Of a DNA stretch of 64,000 nt, positions 8,922 through 16,891 are shown piece by piece. The position numbers and the translations under genes were made by a program. Origin of the DNA: Magnetovibrio sp. (GTDB lineage: Bacteria > Pseudomonadota > Alphaproteobacteria > Rhodospirillales > Casp-alpha2); the NCBI GenBank assembly GCA_002722175.1, contig PBKU01000055.1, forward strand, positions 1 to 64,000, given 5' to 3'. Within the stretch, counting starts at the first letter, position 1, and the number at the start of each line of letters is the position of its first letter. The notes beneath the pieces are model-generated. The model was given only the letters and a program-made list of their open reading frames with translations. It was not told the origin of the DNA and did no database searches.

Positions 8922-9920
8922 ATGAAACTGTTTAAGACAACTTTTGCGGAATTTCTCCAGTTTGAAGCACTGAAAAATCAAACCCTAAAAGAGGATTTAT
9001 CAGAGCTGATCCTCAATATAGCAGATTCATGCAAAGGTATTAGAAAAATTCTGAGTCAAGGTTATTTAGGGGGAGACTTGGGTGCTGTCGTGGATATTAA
9101 TGTCCAGGAAGAAGATCAGAAAAAATTAGATGTTATATCGAATTCTATAATTTTGGAATATTGTGCAAAGGGATCAAGTGTCAAGGCGCTAGCTTCAGAG
9201 GAAATGGAAAAGCCTGTTGTGGTTGCCCCAAGGTCTGGAAAATATCTAATGTTATTTGATCCCCTTGATGGTTCGTCAAATATTGATATTAACGGCCCAG
9301 TGGGAACTATTATATCTATCCTTCCCTCATCGTCCTGTGGTGATATCGAGCAGGATTTTCTTCAGCCAGGTTCCAATCAGATAGCGGCAATTTATGTTCT
9401 TTATGGCCCAAGTACAAATCTAGTTTTGACTTTAGGGAATGGAACGTATGAATTTACCTTATCACCTGTTGAAGATGAGTTTTTCTTGACAGGAAGTAAG
9501 CTTGAAATTCCAGCAGATACCTCAGAATTTGATATCAATTCATCTAATTATAGATTTTGGGAGAAACCAGTTCGCAGGTATATCGAAGAGTGCTTGGAAG
9601 GGAAAGATGGTGCGAGGGGCAGAGATTTTAACATGCGTTGGGTAGGAGCGATGGTTTGTGATGTTCATAGAGTGCTAAGCAGAGGTGGAACATTTATGTA
9701 CCCCATGGATGAAAAGTTGCGAACAAAAGGTGGCAGATTGCGATTAATGTACGAAGCGAATCCAATGTCTTTTATTATTGAACAGGCAGGGGGGCTTGCG
9801 TCAACCGGATATCAGCGGATTTTAGAGGTGCAGCCAACCAATTTACATCAAAGAATTCCGGTTATCCTAGGTTCAAAAAATGAGATCGAATTAATTAATT
9901 CCTACCATATTGACTATTGA
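8922..9920 (+). CDS. fbp: Class I fructose-1,6-bisphosphatase
   Basis: Hydrolyses fructose 1,6-bisphosphate to fructose 6-phosphate in gluconeogenesis. The class I metal site is intact: LFDPLDGSSNID, then RWVGAMVCDVHR, GGTFMYP, and RLMYEANPMSFIIEQAGG near the C-terminus. At 332 residues it has the normal family length. An AGGA sits about 9 bases before the ATG. It lies 2.3 kb downstream of the degenerate glpX and could supply the activity lost there. No other Calvin-cycle genes are in view. Confidence 0.94.
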   Translation: MKLFKTTFAEFLQFEALKNQTLKEDLSELILNIADSCKGIRKILSQGYLGGDLGAVVDINVQEEDQKKLDVISNSIILEYCAKGSSVKALASEEMEKPVVVAPRSGKYLMLFDPLDGSSNIDINGPVGTIISILPSSSCGDIEQDFLQPGSNQIAAIYVLYGPSTNLVLTLGNGTYEFTLSPVEDEFFLTGSKLEIPADTSEFDINSSNYRFWEKPVRRYIEECLEGKDGARGRDFNMRWVGAMVCDVHRVLSRGGTFMYPMDEKLRTKGGRLRLMYEANPMSFIIEQAGGLASTGYQRILEVQPTNLHQRIPVILGSKNEIELINSYHIDY

Positions 9921-10141
9921 CCTAAAATACAGGGCAATAGTGTTAAAATGATAGTAAAAATCGCTTGTTTGGAAAACGGGTTTACATAGAAAGCAAATAC
10001 AAACGCCGTTTTTTGATAGATTTTATTTCTCTAGTGATATAAATTAACAACTATAGATTAACTATTACAACGACAGTCGATGCCAACAAGTAAGGTAGTG
10101 CGCCCCCCTATCGGGTGTAATAAATAAGGAGCAAGACAAAT

Positions 10142-10708
10142 ATGTTTGATGCTTTATTCCAGAGCGGGTGGGGGGCATATGCTATGATGCTTTTCATGTT
10201 GATACCATTCCTGTGTATCTTTTTTTATGTCGTTATAAGAAAGTCAATTATTGATCCAAGCCCTAGTACTGCAGATAAAAAAAGTTTTAAGAAGTTTGAG
10301 TATCTATGGATGGGATTAGTCGTTTTTGTCTTTGTAACTGTCAATGTTGCGAGCATTCAATTCATGCCAACCGTAATTACTGCGAATGCGGCAGCATCTG
10401 ATGAAAATATCTTTGATGTAGACGTGAGCGCAGTCTCCTGGTCATACGATATTTCAGAGCAAACCTTAGAAGTCGGACGACCAATTAGGTTTTCCGCAAA
10501 GAGTGAAGATACCATGCATAGTTTTGCCGTATATCACCCGGATGGAAGGATGTTGTTTACTATGATGCTCATGCCAAAAATGGATGGACCAACTTCCCTT
10601 ATCTATACTTTTAAGGACCCGGGAACCTATACGGTACGATGTCTCGAATACTGCGGTCTTTCTCATCATGATATGCGAGACGAATTAACTTTGGTTGCTA
10701 GCAACTAG
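10142..10708 (+). CDS. Heme-copper oxidase/NO-reductase subunit II with CuA site
   Basis: Electron-entry subunit that takes electrons from a c-type cytochrome or cupredoxin. Two N-terminal membrane helices (about residues 12-32 and 54-76) precede a periplasmic cupredoxin domain. All CuA ligands can be read: His126, Cys167, Cys171, His175 and Met178, in the pattern CLEYCGLSHHDM. At 188 residues it is short, nearer to ba3-type subunits or CuA-containing NOR subunits than to aa3-type CoxB. AAGGAG lies 7 bases before the ATG. It forms an operon with the divergent subunit I gene 53 bases downstream. Confidence 0.88.
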   Translation: MFDALFQSGWGAYAMMLFMLIPFLCIFFYVVIRKSIIDPSPSTADKKSFKKFEYLWMGLVVFVFVTVNVASIQFMPTVITANAAASDENIFDVDVSAVSWSYDISEQTLEVGRPIRFSAKSEDTMHSFAVYHPDGRMLFTMMLMPKMDGPTSLIYTFKDPGTYTVRCLEYCGLSHHDMRDELTLVASN

Positions 10709-10761
10709 TTAAAGTTGCCTACTGCAATAAATTAAAATGTTAAATAGCTAGAGGGAATAAA

Positions 10762-12306
10762 ATGCTTGCTGCTACAAAAATACTGAGAGGCACGCCGTTG
10801 TTTGGTCGCATGTTTGGTATTGACCAAAACGACGGATTGGAAGAGATCAACTCGTGGCCCAATCTGATGATTGTCACGTCCTTTGTCTGGCTTGCCGTCG
10901 CTGGTTTGATTGGGCTTTCAATGCCGCTTATCCAGCGATTTGAATTAGATTCAGATTTATATTACCTAGCATTAACGGCACATGGCGCTGCACTAGCCTT
11001 TCCGTTTGGCTTCCAACTTATGGTTGGCGTTGGGCTACACAGGAATGGAGGGTGTTCAGGTAAGGCTGTTACCGGCACTCTGCCTGCCCTAATTTATATC
11101 TTCATGAATGTTGGTTCTGCACTGCTCACAGTTGCAATCTTAATGGGGTTTAGCGTCAGCTTGGTTGTAATGTATCCGCTGCCTGTAGTCGGGGTAGAGA
11201 CTGGCCAGTGGTCTTATTCCTCTCTTGTCCTTGGTTTTACTGGTATAGGTCTTGTCCTTATCATGATGATTCTACTTTACCCAATTCAGGTTCTAAAAAT
11301 GAGTTTTTTTGGGAAAGAGCGAGATGACCTTACTTTAAATAAACGTACGTTGGACGATCCAGGCATGCTGGGAATGGTTGTTGCTGCGCTTGTATTGCTA
11401 GTGTTTGGCATGCCGCTTTTAATTGTTGCTAGCTATGTGCTGGTTTCTCTCTATGGAATAATTCCTTTTGAAGCAATAACGTTTTTTCTTGAGCCTGTAA
11501 TATTTCAATTCGCTTTCTTTGTTTTTGCCCATAATTTAATGGAAGCAATGGCAATTATGGTTATTAGCGCAGTATACGGAACGTTACCACTCTACCTTGC
11601 GGATGGTACCCGGGAACTTTACAGCAAAAAGCTTGCAAACCTAGCAATCTGGATTTTGTTAATAACATCATTTAGTTCATTTCTACATCACTTTATTACA
11701 TTGTTTCCTAACATGCCCTCGGCCCTTGCATATCATGGTCATATTATGAGCTGGGGTACGGGAATTGGTTCCGCCTTGAGCATTTTTACTATTTTGGCAA
11801 CGATCTGGAAACATGGTCTACGGATGAATCCCGGCGTTTTAACTGTGTTAATGGGGTTTGCCCTTTATGTTTTGGACGGTTCCAGTGCTATTGTGACTTC
11901 AAATGTCGCATGGTCATTCCAGCTCCATGGGACTATGTGGCAGAGCGGGCATACAATGACAGTTCTGATATCTATGTCTATGCTTTGGATGGGAGTTTTA
12001 TATCATCACTATCCGGTTATGACAGGGAGGAAACTCGACGACACGCTAGGTTATTGGTGGGTTGGACTTTTTACCGTCGGCGCAGCTGGTGCAGCGTTGG
12101 TTATGCTTGCAGGTGGTGCGGCCGGAATGCCGCGCCGTCATGCTGATTGGGCGCAGGATGGTTGGATGATTTATGGCGACTGGACATTGTTTTTCGGGTT
12201 TGTAATGGCTGCAGGTTTATTTGTGTATGCATTAAATCTATTTAAATCCCGATGGATCGACGACACTGCATTTAGCCCATCCGCGCAACCGGGGCCTGCT
12301 GAATAA
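10762..12306 (+). CDS. Divergent heme-copper oxidase subunit I, NO-reductase-like active site
   Basis: About 12 membrane helices. Ligands can be aligned by eye: His74 (low-spin heme), His257 plus His309-His310 (CuB or FeB), and His397 (high-spin heme). Two features depart from oxygen reductases. After His257 the sequence is HNLME rather than HPEVY, so the cross-linked Tyr is replaced by Glu261, as in the HxxxE of NO reductases. Where canonical subunits have HxH in helix 10, this one reads HTM (397-399), so the second low-spin heme ligand would be Met399. The K-channel Lys in helix 8 is also Gly. A CuA-linked NO reductase (eNOR/sNOR-like) is more likely than a normal cytochrome oxidase; this is inference from motifs. 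Confidence 0.8.
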   Translation: MLAATKILRGTPLFGRMFGIDQNDGLEEINSWPNLMIVTSFVWLAVAGLIGLSMPLIQRFELDSDLYYLALTAHGAALAFPFGFQLMVGVGLHRNGGCSGKAVTGTLPALIYIFMNVGSALLTVAILMGFSVSLVVMYPLPVVGVETGQWSYSSLVLGFTGIGLVLIMMILLYPIQVLKMSFFGKERDDLTLNKRTLDDPGMLGMVVAALVLLVFGMPLLIVASYVLVSLYGIIPFEAITFFLEPVIFQFAFFVFAHNLMEAMAIMVISAVYGTLPLYLADGTRELYSKKLANLAIWILLITSFSSFLHHFITLFPNMPSALAYHGHIMSWGTGIGSALSIFTILATIWKHGLRMNPGVLTVLMGFALYVLDGSSAIVTSNVAWSFQLHGTMWQSGHTMTVLISMSMLWMGVLYHHYPVMTGRKLDDTLGYWWVGLFTVGAAGAALVMLAGGAAGMPRRHADWAQDGWMIYGDWTLFFGFVMAAGLFVYALNLFKSRWIDDTAFSPSAQPGPAE

Positions 12307-12314
12307 TTGGGTTC

Positions 12315-12356
12315 GATGCGCAGTCCTAGAAAGACTGCGCGTCGTTATCTTTTTTG
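12315..12356 (+). terminator. Rho-independent terminator after oxidase operon
   Basis: An 11-bp stem (12315-12325 with 12333-12343, one G-U pair) and a 7-base loop are followed by TTATCTTTTTTG. It sits just after the subunit I stop and should end the two-gene oxidase transcript, separating it from the SafE-like gene at 12421. Confidence 0.8.
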
Positions 12357-12420
12357 TATAGTCAAGCAAACTCGATTTTTCTTCATATAAGGGTCGCCAC
12401 ATCCGTTCAAGTAGAGCCAA

Positions 12421-13152
12421 ATGGACTTTACGTTTCTAACAGCGGTTACAATAGGTTTTGTAAGCTCAACTCACTGTGTCGGGATGTGCGGAGGCATCGT
12501 TGGAGCTATTAATATAAATTTTGATCGCTCAAAGAATTACTCAGAACTAACTCTTATTTCACGTCATTTAACCTATAATGCTGGCCGGTTATCTAGTTAC
12601 ACAACAGCTGGTTTTCTCATTGGGTTTATAGGCTCTCAAGTTGAGAGGGTTTCGCTTAGTGTGTTTCTTCCTGTCGGGCATATAATTGCTTCTGTTTTCA
12701 TGATTGGAATAGGCTTTTATTTGTTTGGTTGGTTCAATAGCTTTTCCTTACTTGAGAAGGTTGGTAGCTCATTGTGGAAAATTGTTCAACCCCTTGGCAG
12801 TAGCCTTCTTCCAGCTAAGACGCCAATAAGAGTGTTTGGGTTGGGGTTTGTCTGGGGATGGTTACCATGCGGCCTTGTGTACTCAGTTTTAATCCTAGCC
12901 TTCATGACGGCATCGCCGTTAAAAGGAGCGCTGACGATGATAGGATTCGGGATAGGGACACTCCCTATGCTTCTTGCTATGGGCAAATTATCAGAATACC
13001 TAGGAATGATAAGAACAGGGCCATCCCTACGCTATATAGCCGGGGTTGTTGTAATCACCTTTGGTGTGTACACCGGTTTTTTAGCGTTTCCGGGCGAAGG
13101 TCATCACAATCATGGTTTAACCCATTTTCAAACTTTTATATTTTCGCGATGA
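12421..13152 (+). CDS. Sulfite exporter TauE/SafE-like (DsbD_2) membrane protein
   Basis: Polytopic inner-membrane protein of the DsbD/CcdA-related family often filed as TauE/SafE. Diagnostic motifs are HCVGMCGG near the N-terminus (about residues 20-27) and WGWLPCGLVYSVL about residue 140; the paired Cys residues suggest metal or thiol handling. Family members frequently sit beside ccoGHIS genes and are thought to help copper delivery to heme-copper oxidases, which suits its place between the oxidase and a CcoI-type ATPase. Its 3' end overlaps the convergent ATPase gene by 36 bases. No strong ribosome binding site precedes the ATG. Confidence 0.82.
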   Translation: MDFTFLTAVTIGFVSSTHCVGMCGGIVGAININFDRSKNYSELTLISRHLTYNAGRLSSYTTAGFLIGFIGSQVERVSLSVFLPVGHIIASVFMIGIGFYLFGWFNSFSLLEKVGSSLWKIVQPLGSSLLPAKTPIRVFGLGFVWGWLPCGLVYSVLILAFMTASPLKGALTMIGFGIGTLPMLLAMGKLSEYLGMIRTGPSLRYIAGVVVITFGVYTGFLAFPGEGHHNHGLTHFQTFIFSR

Positions 13153-15441
13153 GTTCCAAACTACCAGGAGACTGCTCGAAGACATGGCGATGGCTGCGAA
13201 TAATGGATTTAACAGTCCTAATGCAGCTATTGGAATTGCAATTAGATTATATAGAAGAGCCCATCCAAGGTTTTGCCGAGATCGGTATCGAATCGTATGT
13301 ATGATATCTAATGCCGTAAAAAGTCGGTTTAACTCTTCTCCGGGAATTACAATATCGGCAGCATCAGCAGCTAGTGCGGTTGGAGCACCAAAGGCAATAC
13401 CTAGATCAGATTCTGCAAGAGCCGGAGCATCATTGCTGCCGTCACCAATCATGACAACTGTGCCTTCGGTTTTTAATTGCCTAATGACTGCAGCTTTGCC
13501 TTCAGGGGGGATTCCGGAAAAAACCTGATCTACCTGGCTCTCATACTCACTCGGGTGCTCAGCTCCTGTTAGCAATACAATTCGGTAATCTCTTTTTAGT
13601 ATTTTTATGAATTGCTGCCAAAATGGACGAGCTTTATCAGAGGTTTTAATAGCACCATGAACCGTTCCGCCCCATCCAACAAAGGATGTGACTTCAGTTC
13701 CTTTTGATATATCTTCAATATCCTTGTTCGCTAATTTTGAAAAGTTCCACCCAAGTTCAACAAACAGTGATTTACTGCCGACAAAAATTCGACGTCCATT
13801 AACGGTTCCTGAAGCCCCTCGGCCGACAATATTTTCTGGACTTTCAGCTTTGTAGGAAGTTTCTAATTTAGCAATTGCACGTGCAATTGGGTGAGCTGAC
13901 TGAAGTTCGACGGCCGATGCGAGTTGTGCAATTTCAGGGTCGCCGATAACCCGGGTTACTTTCATTTTTCCAGTTGATAGGGTCCCAGTCTTATCAATCG
14001 CGATGATTTTAATGTCGCGAGCTTTTTCAAAGGAATCCGCACTTGTGAAGATAATTCCTTTGCGTAAGGCTCTGCTCACTCCAATTGCCGTTGTCAAAGG
14101 TATAGCTAATCCGAAAGTGCAGGGGCATGAAACGATTAATGTTGCAAGGCCTATTAACAAAGCAGTATCCAATGTTGCACCTATGCTAATTGAAAGCAAT
14201 GAAATGGTAATTGCTAATATTATTACTACGGGCACAAAAAATCTGGCTACTCGGTCCGCGAACCCTTGAGCTCCCGCATTTGAACTTTGGACGTTCCAGA
14301 GGAGGTGCAAAAGATTTTCCATCTGGCTTTCATTGTTTTTAGCCGCTTGAATTTCTATTTGCCCATCGACGAGCATTGATCCTCCAATAACTTTATCACC
14401 CTCTTTCCTGATTACTGGGAACGGTTCACCGGTCATCAATGATTCATCAATAGCGCCATGGCCATAAACTATTGTTCCATCAATAGGGATTGATTCTCCT
14501 TCCCAGATAAGAACATGCTCTCCCGGGGTTAATTCATCAATGTTTTCATATTGATAACCCCCACCCCAACGTGTCCGGGCCTTTGGGCTCCAGGCTTTGA
14601 TTATTTTTGATAACTCTTTGGTCGCTTCATTTCTTGCGTTACGCTCGAAATGTCTACCAATTGTCACAGCAATGATAATTGTGGCGGCAACGTCAAAATA
14701 CAGATCTAGAGAATTAGTGAGAAGGCGAAAAACACTATACGTGTATGCCGCTAATATTGCGATTGCAAGGAGGTTATCCATGTTCAGTATGCTTGTACGG
14801 AATCCGATCCAGGCACCTCGAAAGATCGGAAGACCCACATAAACAAGCAAAATAGTTGTCGCGACAAACATTATCCATGGGGCGACCTGATATGCTAACC
14901 AGTTGATTGGTTTCAGGTCACTAGGTTCAACTAAACCTAGATGGGTTGGATAAAAAAAAGCAACATATAACATCATGACTAAACCCGCTAGTGTAACGCC
15001 AACAAGCAATCTTAGCAGGTCCTGTCGGTAGTCATATTCAGGTGCCTGAATTCCACTCAGGCGTGCATTGTAACCAGACATAGTTAATGCGCTCGGTAAC
15101 TCTTCTTCTTTGATGACGTTTGGGTCGTAAAGAACTTTTGCAGTTGCTGTTGCATAGCTAGAAGTGGCAGATAAAATACCCTCAACTCGTAGCGCTAGGT
15201 GTTCAATTAATACTTCGCAGGAAGAACAATGCATTCCATCTATATGAAGAAAGGCTTCTTTGCCCTCTCCACTAATTTTAGTGGTTTTTGATAATGACTG
15301 ATTCTTTAGTTCGAGAATTTTAGCGCCAAATACCTTGTAAACTTCCGTGCAGCCGGTGCAGCAAAAAAAATGACCATCACGAGTGGCAGATAGGGTTGGC
15401 AGCGGCAAGCCACATAATTTGCAGTTGGTTCTTGCTGACAT
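13117..15441 (-). CDS. ccoI: CcoI/FixI-type copper-transporting P-type ATPase
   Basis: Exports copper across the inner membrane for oxidase metallation. The N-terminus has a four-Cys metal-binding domain (CKLCGLP ... FCCTGC) typical of CcoI/FixI, then an HMA domain with GMHCSSC. The P-type ATPase signatures follow: TGEP, the membrane metal motif CPC (here CPCTFGLA), phosphorylation motif DKTGT, the SAHP motif and GDGSNDAPAL. At 774 residues it is of normal length. With no other oxidase in view, its client is presumably the divergent oxidase at 10142-12306. Confidence 0.92.
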   Translation of the reverse strand: MSARTNCKLCGLPLPTLSATRDGHFFCCTGCTEVYKVFGAKILELKNQSLSKTTKISGEGKEAFLHIDGMHCSSCEVLIEHLALRVEGILSATSSYATATAKVLYDPNVIKEEELPSALTMSGYNARLSGIQAPEYDYRQDLLRLLVGVTLAGLVMMLYVAFFYPTHLGLVEPSDLKPINWLAYQVAPWIMFVATTILLVYVGLPIFRGAWIGFRTSILNMDNLLAIAILAAYTYSVFRLLTNSLDLYFDVAATIIIAVTIGRHFERNARNEATKELSKIIKAWSPKARTRWGGGYQYENIDELTPGEHVLIWEGESIPIDGTIVYGHGAIDESLMTGEPFPVIRKEGDKVIGGSMLVDGQIEIQAAKNNESQMENLLHLLWNVQSSNAGAQGFADRVARFFVPVVIILAITISLLSISIGATLDTALLIGLATLIVSCPCTFGLAIPLTTAIGVSRALRKGIIFTSADSFEKARDIKIIAIDKTGTLSTGKMKVTRVIGDPEIAQLASAVELQSAHPIARAIAKLETSYKAESPENIVGRGASGTVNGRRIFVGSKSLFVELGWNFSKLANKDIEDISKGTEVTSFVGWGGTVHGAIKTSDKARPFWQQFIKILKRDYRIVLLTGAEHPSEYESQVDQVFSGIPPEGKAAVIRQLKTEGTVVMIGDGSNDAPALAESDLGIAFGAPTALAADAADIVIPGEELNRLFTALDIIHTIRYRSRQNLGWALLYNLIAIPIAALGLLNPLFAAIAMSSSSLLVVWNSSRKYKSLKMG

Positions 15442-15693
15442 GAAAAGTCACATTCAAAAAAAATCTATAAATTAAATGTGTCAGACAATCATCCTGATGG
15501 CAATATTCAAAAAATTACTTCTATGACCTTTTTTGGGAATAACTTAATGATTTTGCAATCACAAATCTAATATGTCCCGAATGATCGTAATGAAATATAT
15601 TTTAATCAAACTTTGTTTTATTATCGATTTTTTTGTAAGTGTATCTTGATTTCTTTGACGTTCAAGTTTAGGTAACTTGTTCAGTACTGCGCA

Positions 15694-15769
15694 GTCCCCT
15701 TCGTCTAGCGGTCTAGGACGCCGCCCTTTCACGGCGGAAACACGGGTTCGAGTCCCGTAGGGGACGCCA
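15694..15769 (+). tRNA. tRNA-Glu (anticodon TTC)
   Basis: The 76-base cloverleaf has a 7-bp acceptor stem (GTCCCCT with AGGGGAC), an anticodon stem of five G-C pairs around the loop CTTTCAC (anticodon TTC at 15728-15730), a T arm with GGTTCGAGTCC, and encoded CCA. The last 18 bases are repeated exactly at 16811-16828. Confidence 0.97.
15752..15769 (+). repeat. Direct repeat copy 1 (3' end of tRNA-Glu; candidate attL)
   Basis: These 18 bases, GTCCCGTAGGGGACGCCA, run from the T-arm 3' strand to the CCA end of tRNA-Glu. Tyrosine-recombinase elements commonly integrate at this part of tRNA genes. An identical copy lies 1,059 bases downstream. Confidence 0.75.
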
Positions 15770-15914
15770 TTACTAGGTGTAACTTTTTGATTTGATAGAA
15801 TATTGTTGAAGGGTAGACTATTTCGCTATTTGTGTAGCTTGTGAATAGCTGCCGATGCTATTTTCCTACGGTCGACTTTTTTTGTAATGTTGAAGACACA
15901 GGTAAAGGTTGATT

Positions 15915-16544
15915 TTGAATACAAATATCAAGCAAAAATTGCTTCAAGCAACAAAAATTACAATTGAACATTATGAACGAGAAGCCGAGGAATTTTGGGA
16001 AGGAACTCGTGATCATGATGTAAGCCAAAATTATGATGAACTTCTAAAGTCCCTTGAAGGGGAGGCGCCTTACACAATTCTTGATTTCGGCTGCGGACCT
16101 GGAAGAGATTTAAGTTATTTCCGATCATTAGGCCATAATGCTATTGGCCTAGAGGGCTCTAAAAAGTGTGCAATTATGGCCCGAGAATACTCTGGATGCG
16201 AGGTTTTGTTACAAGACTTTCTTTCTATGGACCTACCAAGCGAGCACTTCGATGGCATTTTTGCTAATGCATCTTTGTTTCACGTACCGAGCCTTGAGTT
16301 GCCAAGAATCTTACGTGAACTGCTCTTAACCTTAAAACCAGAAGGTGTTCTCTTCAGTTCAAACCCTCATGGCAATAATCAGGAAGGTTTTACTGGAGAT
16401 CGCTACGGTTGTTTCTTTGATCTTGAGACATGGCGGAATTTTCTAACAACTGCTGGCTTTTCAGAACTAAAATATTATTTTCGCCCATCGGGTCGTCCTC
16501 GCCACATGCAACCTTGGTTAGCAACCTTATGGCGAAAAACCTAA
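15915..16544 (+). CDS. Class I SAM-dependent methyltransferase
   Basis: Small-molecule or protein methyltransferase with motif I LDFGCGPGRD (about residues 55-65), an acidic GLEG after strand 2, and FDGIFANASLFHVP in motif IV/V. The characteristic segments FWEGTRDHDVSQNY and SSNPHG are ones I associate with an uncharacterised bacterial family. There is no ATG start: TTG at 15915, with AAAGG six bases upstream, is preferred to the TTG at 15909. The gene lies wholly between the two copies of the tRNA-Glu 3' end, so it is the only protein cargo of that putative insertion. Substrate unknown. Confidence 0.8.
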   Translation: MNTNIKQKLLQATKITIEHYEREAEEFWEGTRDHDVSQNYDELLKSLEGEAPYTILDFGCGPGRDLSYFRSLGHNAIGLEGSKKCAIMAREYSGCEVLLQDFLSMDLPSEHFDGIFANASLFHVPSLELPRILRELLLTLKPEGVLFSSNPHGNNQEGFTGDRYGCFFDLETWRNFLTTAGFSELKYYFRPSGRPRHMQPWLATLWRKT

Positions 16545-16728
16545 AAACGTTTTTGCCTATGAGTATACCAAAACATGGATAGGATTAGAAGATGGAGTTT
16601 TTCAACCAGGGCAAATACGAAAAATGGGCCGATTAGCTTTTAAGATGGTGTAGGGCGGGTGGTAGAAAGGTTGCCGGATTACTGAGGCGGCGGAACGCCG
16701 AACGCGACCTGTTTCTGAGTTAGGAAAA

Positions 16729-16775
16729 GGTTAGCCACTTTTGCAGAATATAATGGAACTTTTAAGTGGCTAACC
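16729..16775. repeat. 12-bp inverted repeat with 23-base loop
   Basis: GGTTAGCCACTT at 16729-16740 pairs perfectly with AAGTGGCTAACC at 16764-16775, and A/T-rich flanks extend the pairing imperfectly on both sides. It could be a bidirectional terminator between the methyltransferase and the convergent hydrolase gene, or an element-end structure next to the att-like repeat. The motif AAAAGTGGCAG recurs at about 16842. Confidence 0.55.
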
Positions 16776-16810
16776 GTTTTCTAAGAGATTGATATTATTA
16801 CTTAACCATC

Positions 16811-16828
16811 GTCCCGTAGGGGACGCCA
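16811..16828 (+). repeat. Direct repeat copy 2 of tRNA-Glu 3' end (candidate attR)
   Basis: Exact 18-base copy of the tRNA-Glu 3' end. The bases just outside it differ from those at the tRNA, and no tRNA body precedes it, so it is not a second tRNA gene. The most natural reading is the far end of an insertion at the tRNA. Confidence 0.75.
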
Positions 16829-16891
16829 CTTAGTGCCTAAAAGTGGCAGATTTCTATAATCTTCTAAAAACCTTGGGACTTTTTGCAGCTG

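Larger units (their letters stand above)
16545..16891. other. Intergenic region carrying hairpins and the second att-like repeat
   Basis: No gene is visible in these ~350 bases. They hold a small perfect hairpin (CGGCG-GAA-CGCCG, 16688-16700), a long inverted repeat (16729-16775) and the second copy of the tRNA-Glu 3' end (16811-16828). The structure suggests the end of a mobile or degraded element. Confidence 0.5.

Noticed and set aside
9921-10141. FNR or NnrR box upstream of the NOR-like oxidase
   Set aside because: Only a TTGAT half-site is present; no full dyad was found.
11704-11790. HGH in subunit I (residues 325-327) as the HxH heme-ligand motif
   Set aside because: It lies only 15 residues after the CuB His-His pair, in what aligns with helix 8, so it is too close to be the helix 10 heme motif.
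16811-16828. Second tRNA-Glu gene
   Set aside because: Only the last 18 bases match; there is no acceptor 5' strand, D arm or anticodon arm upstream.
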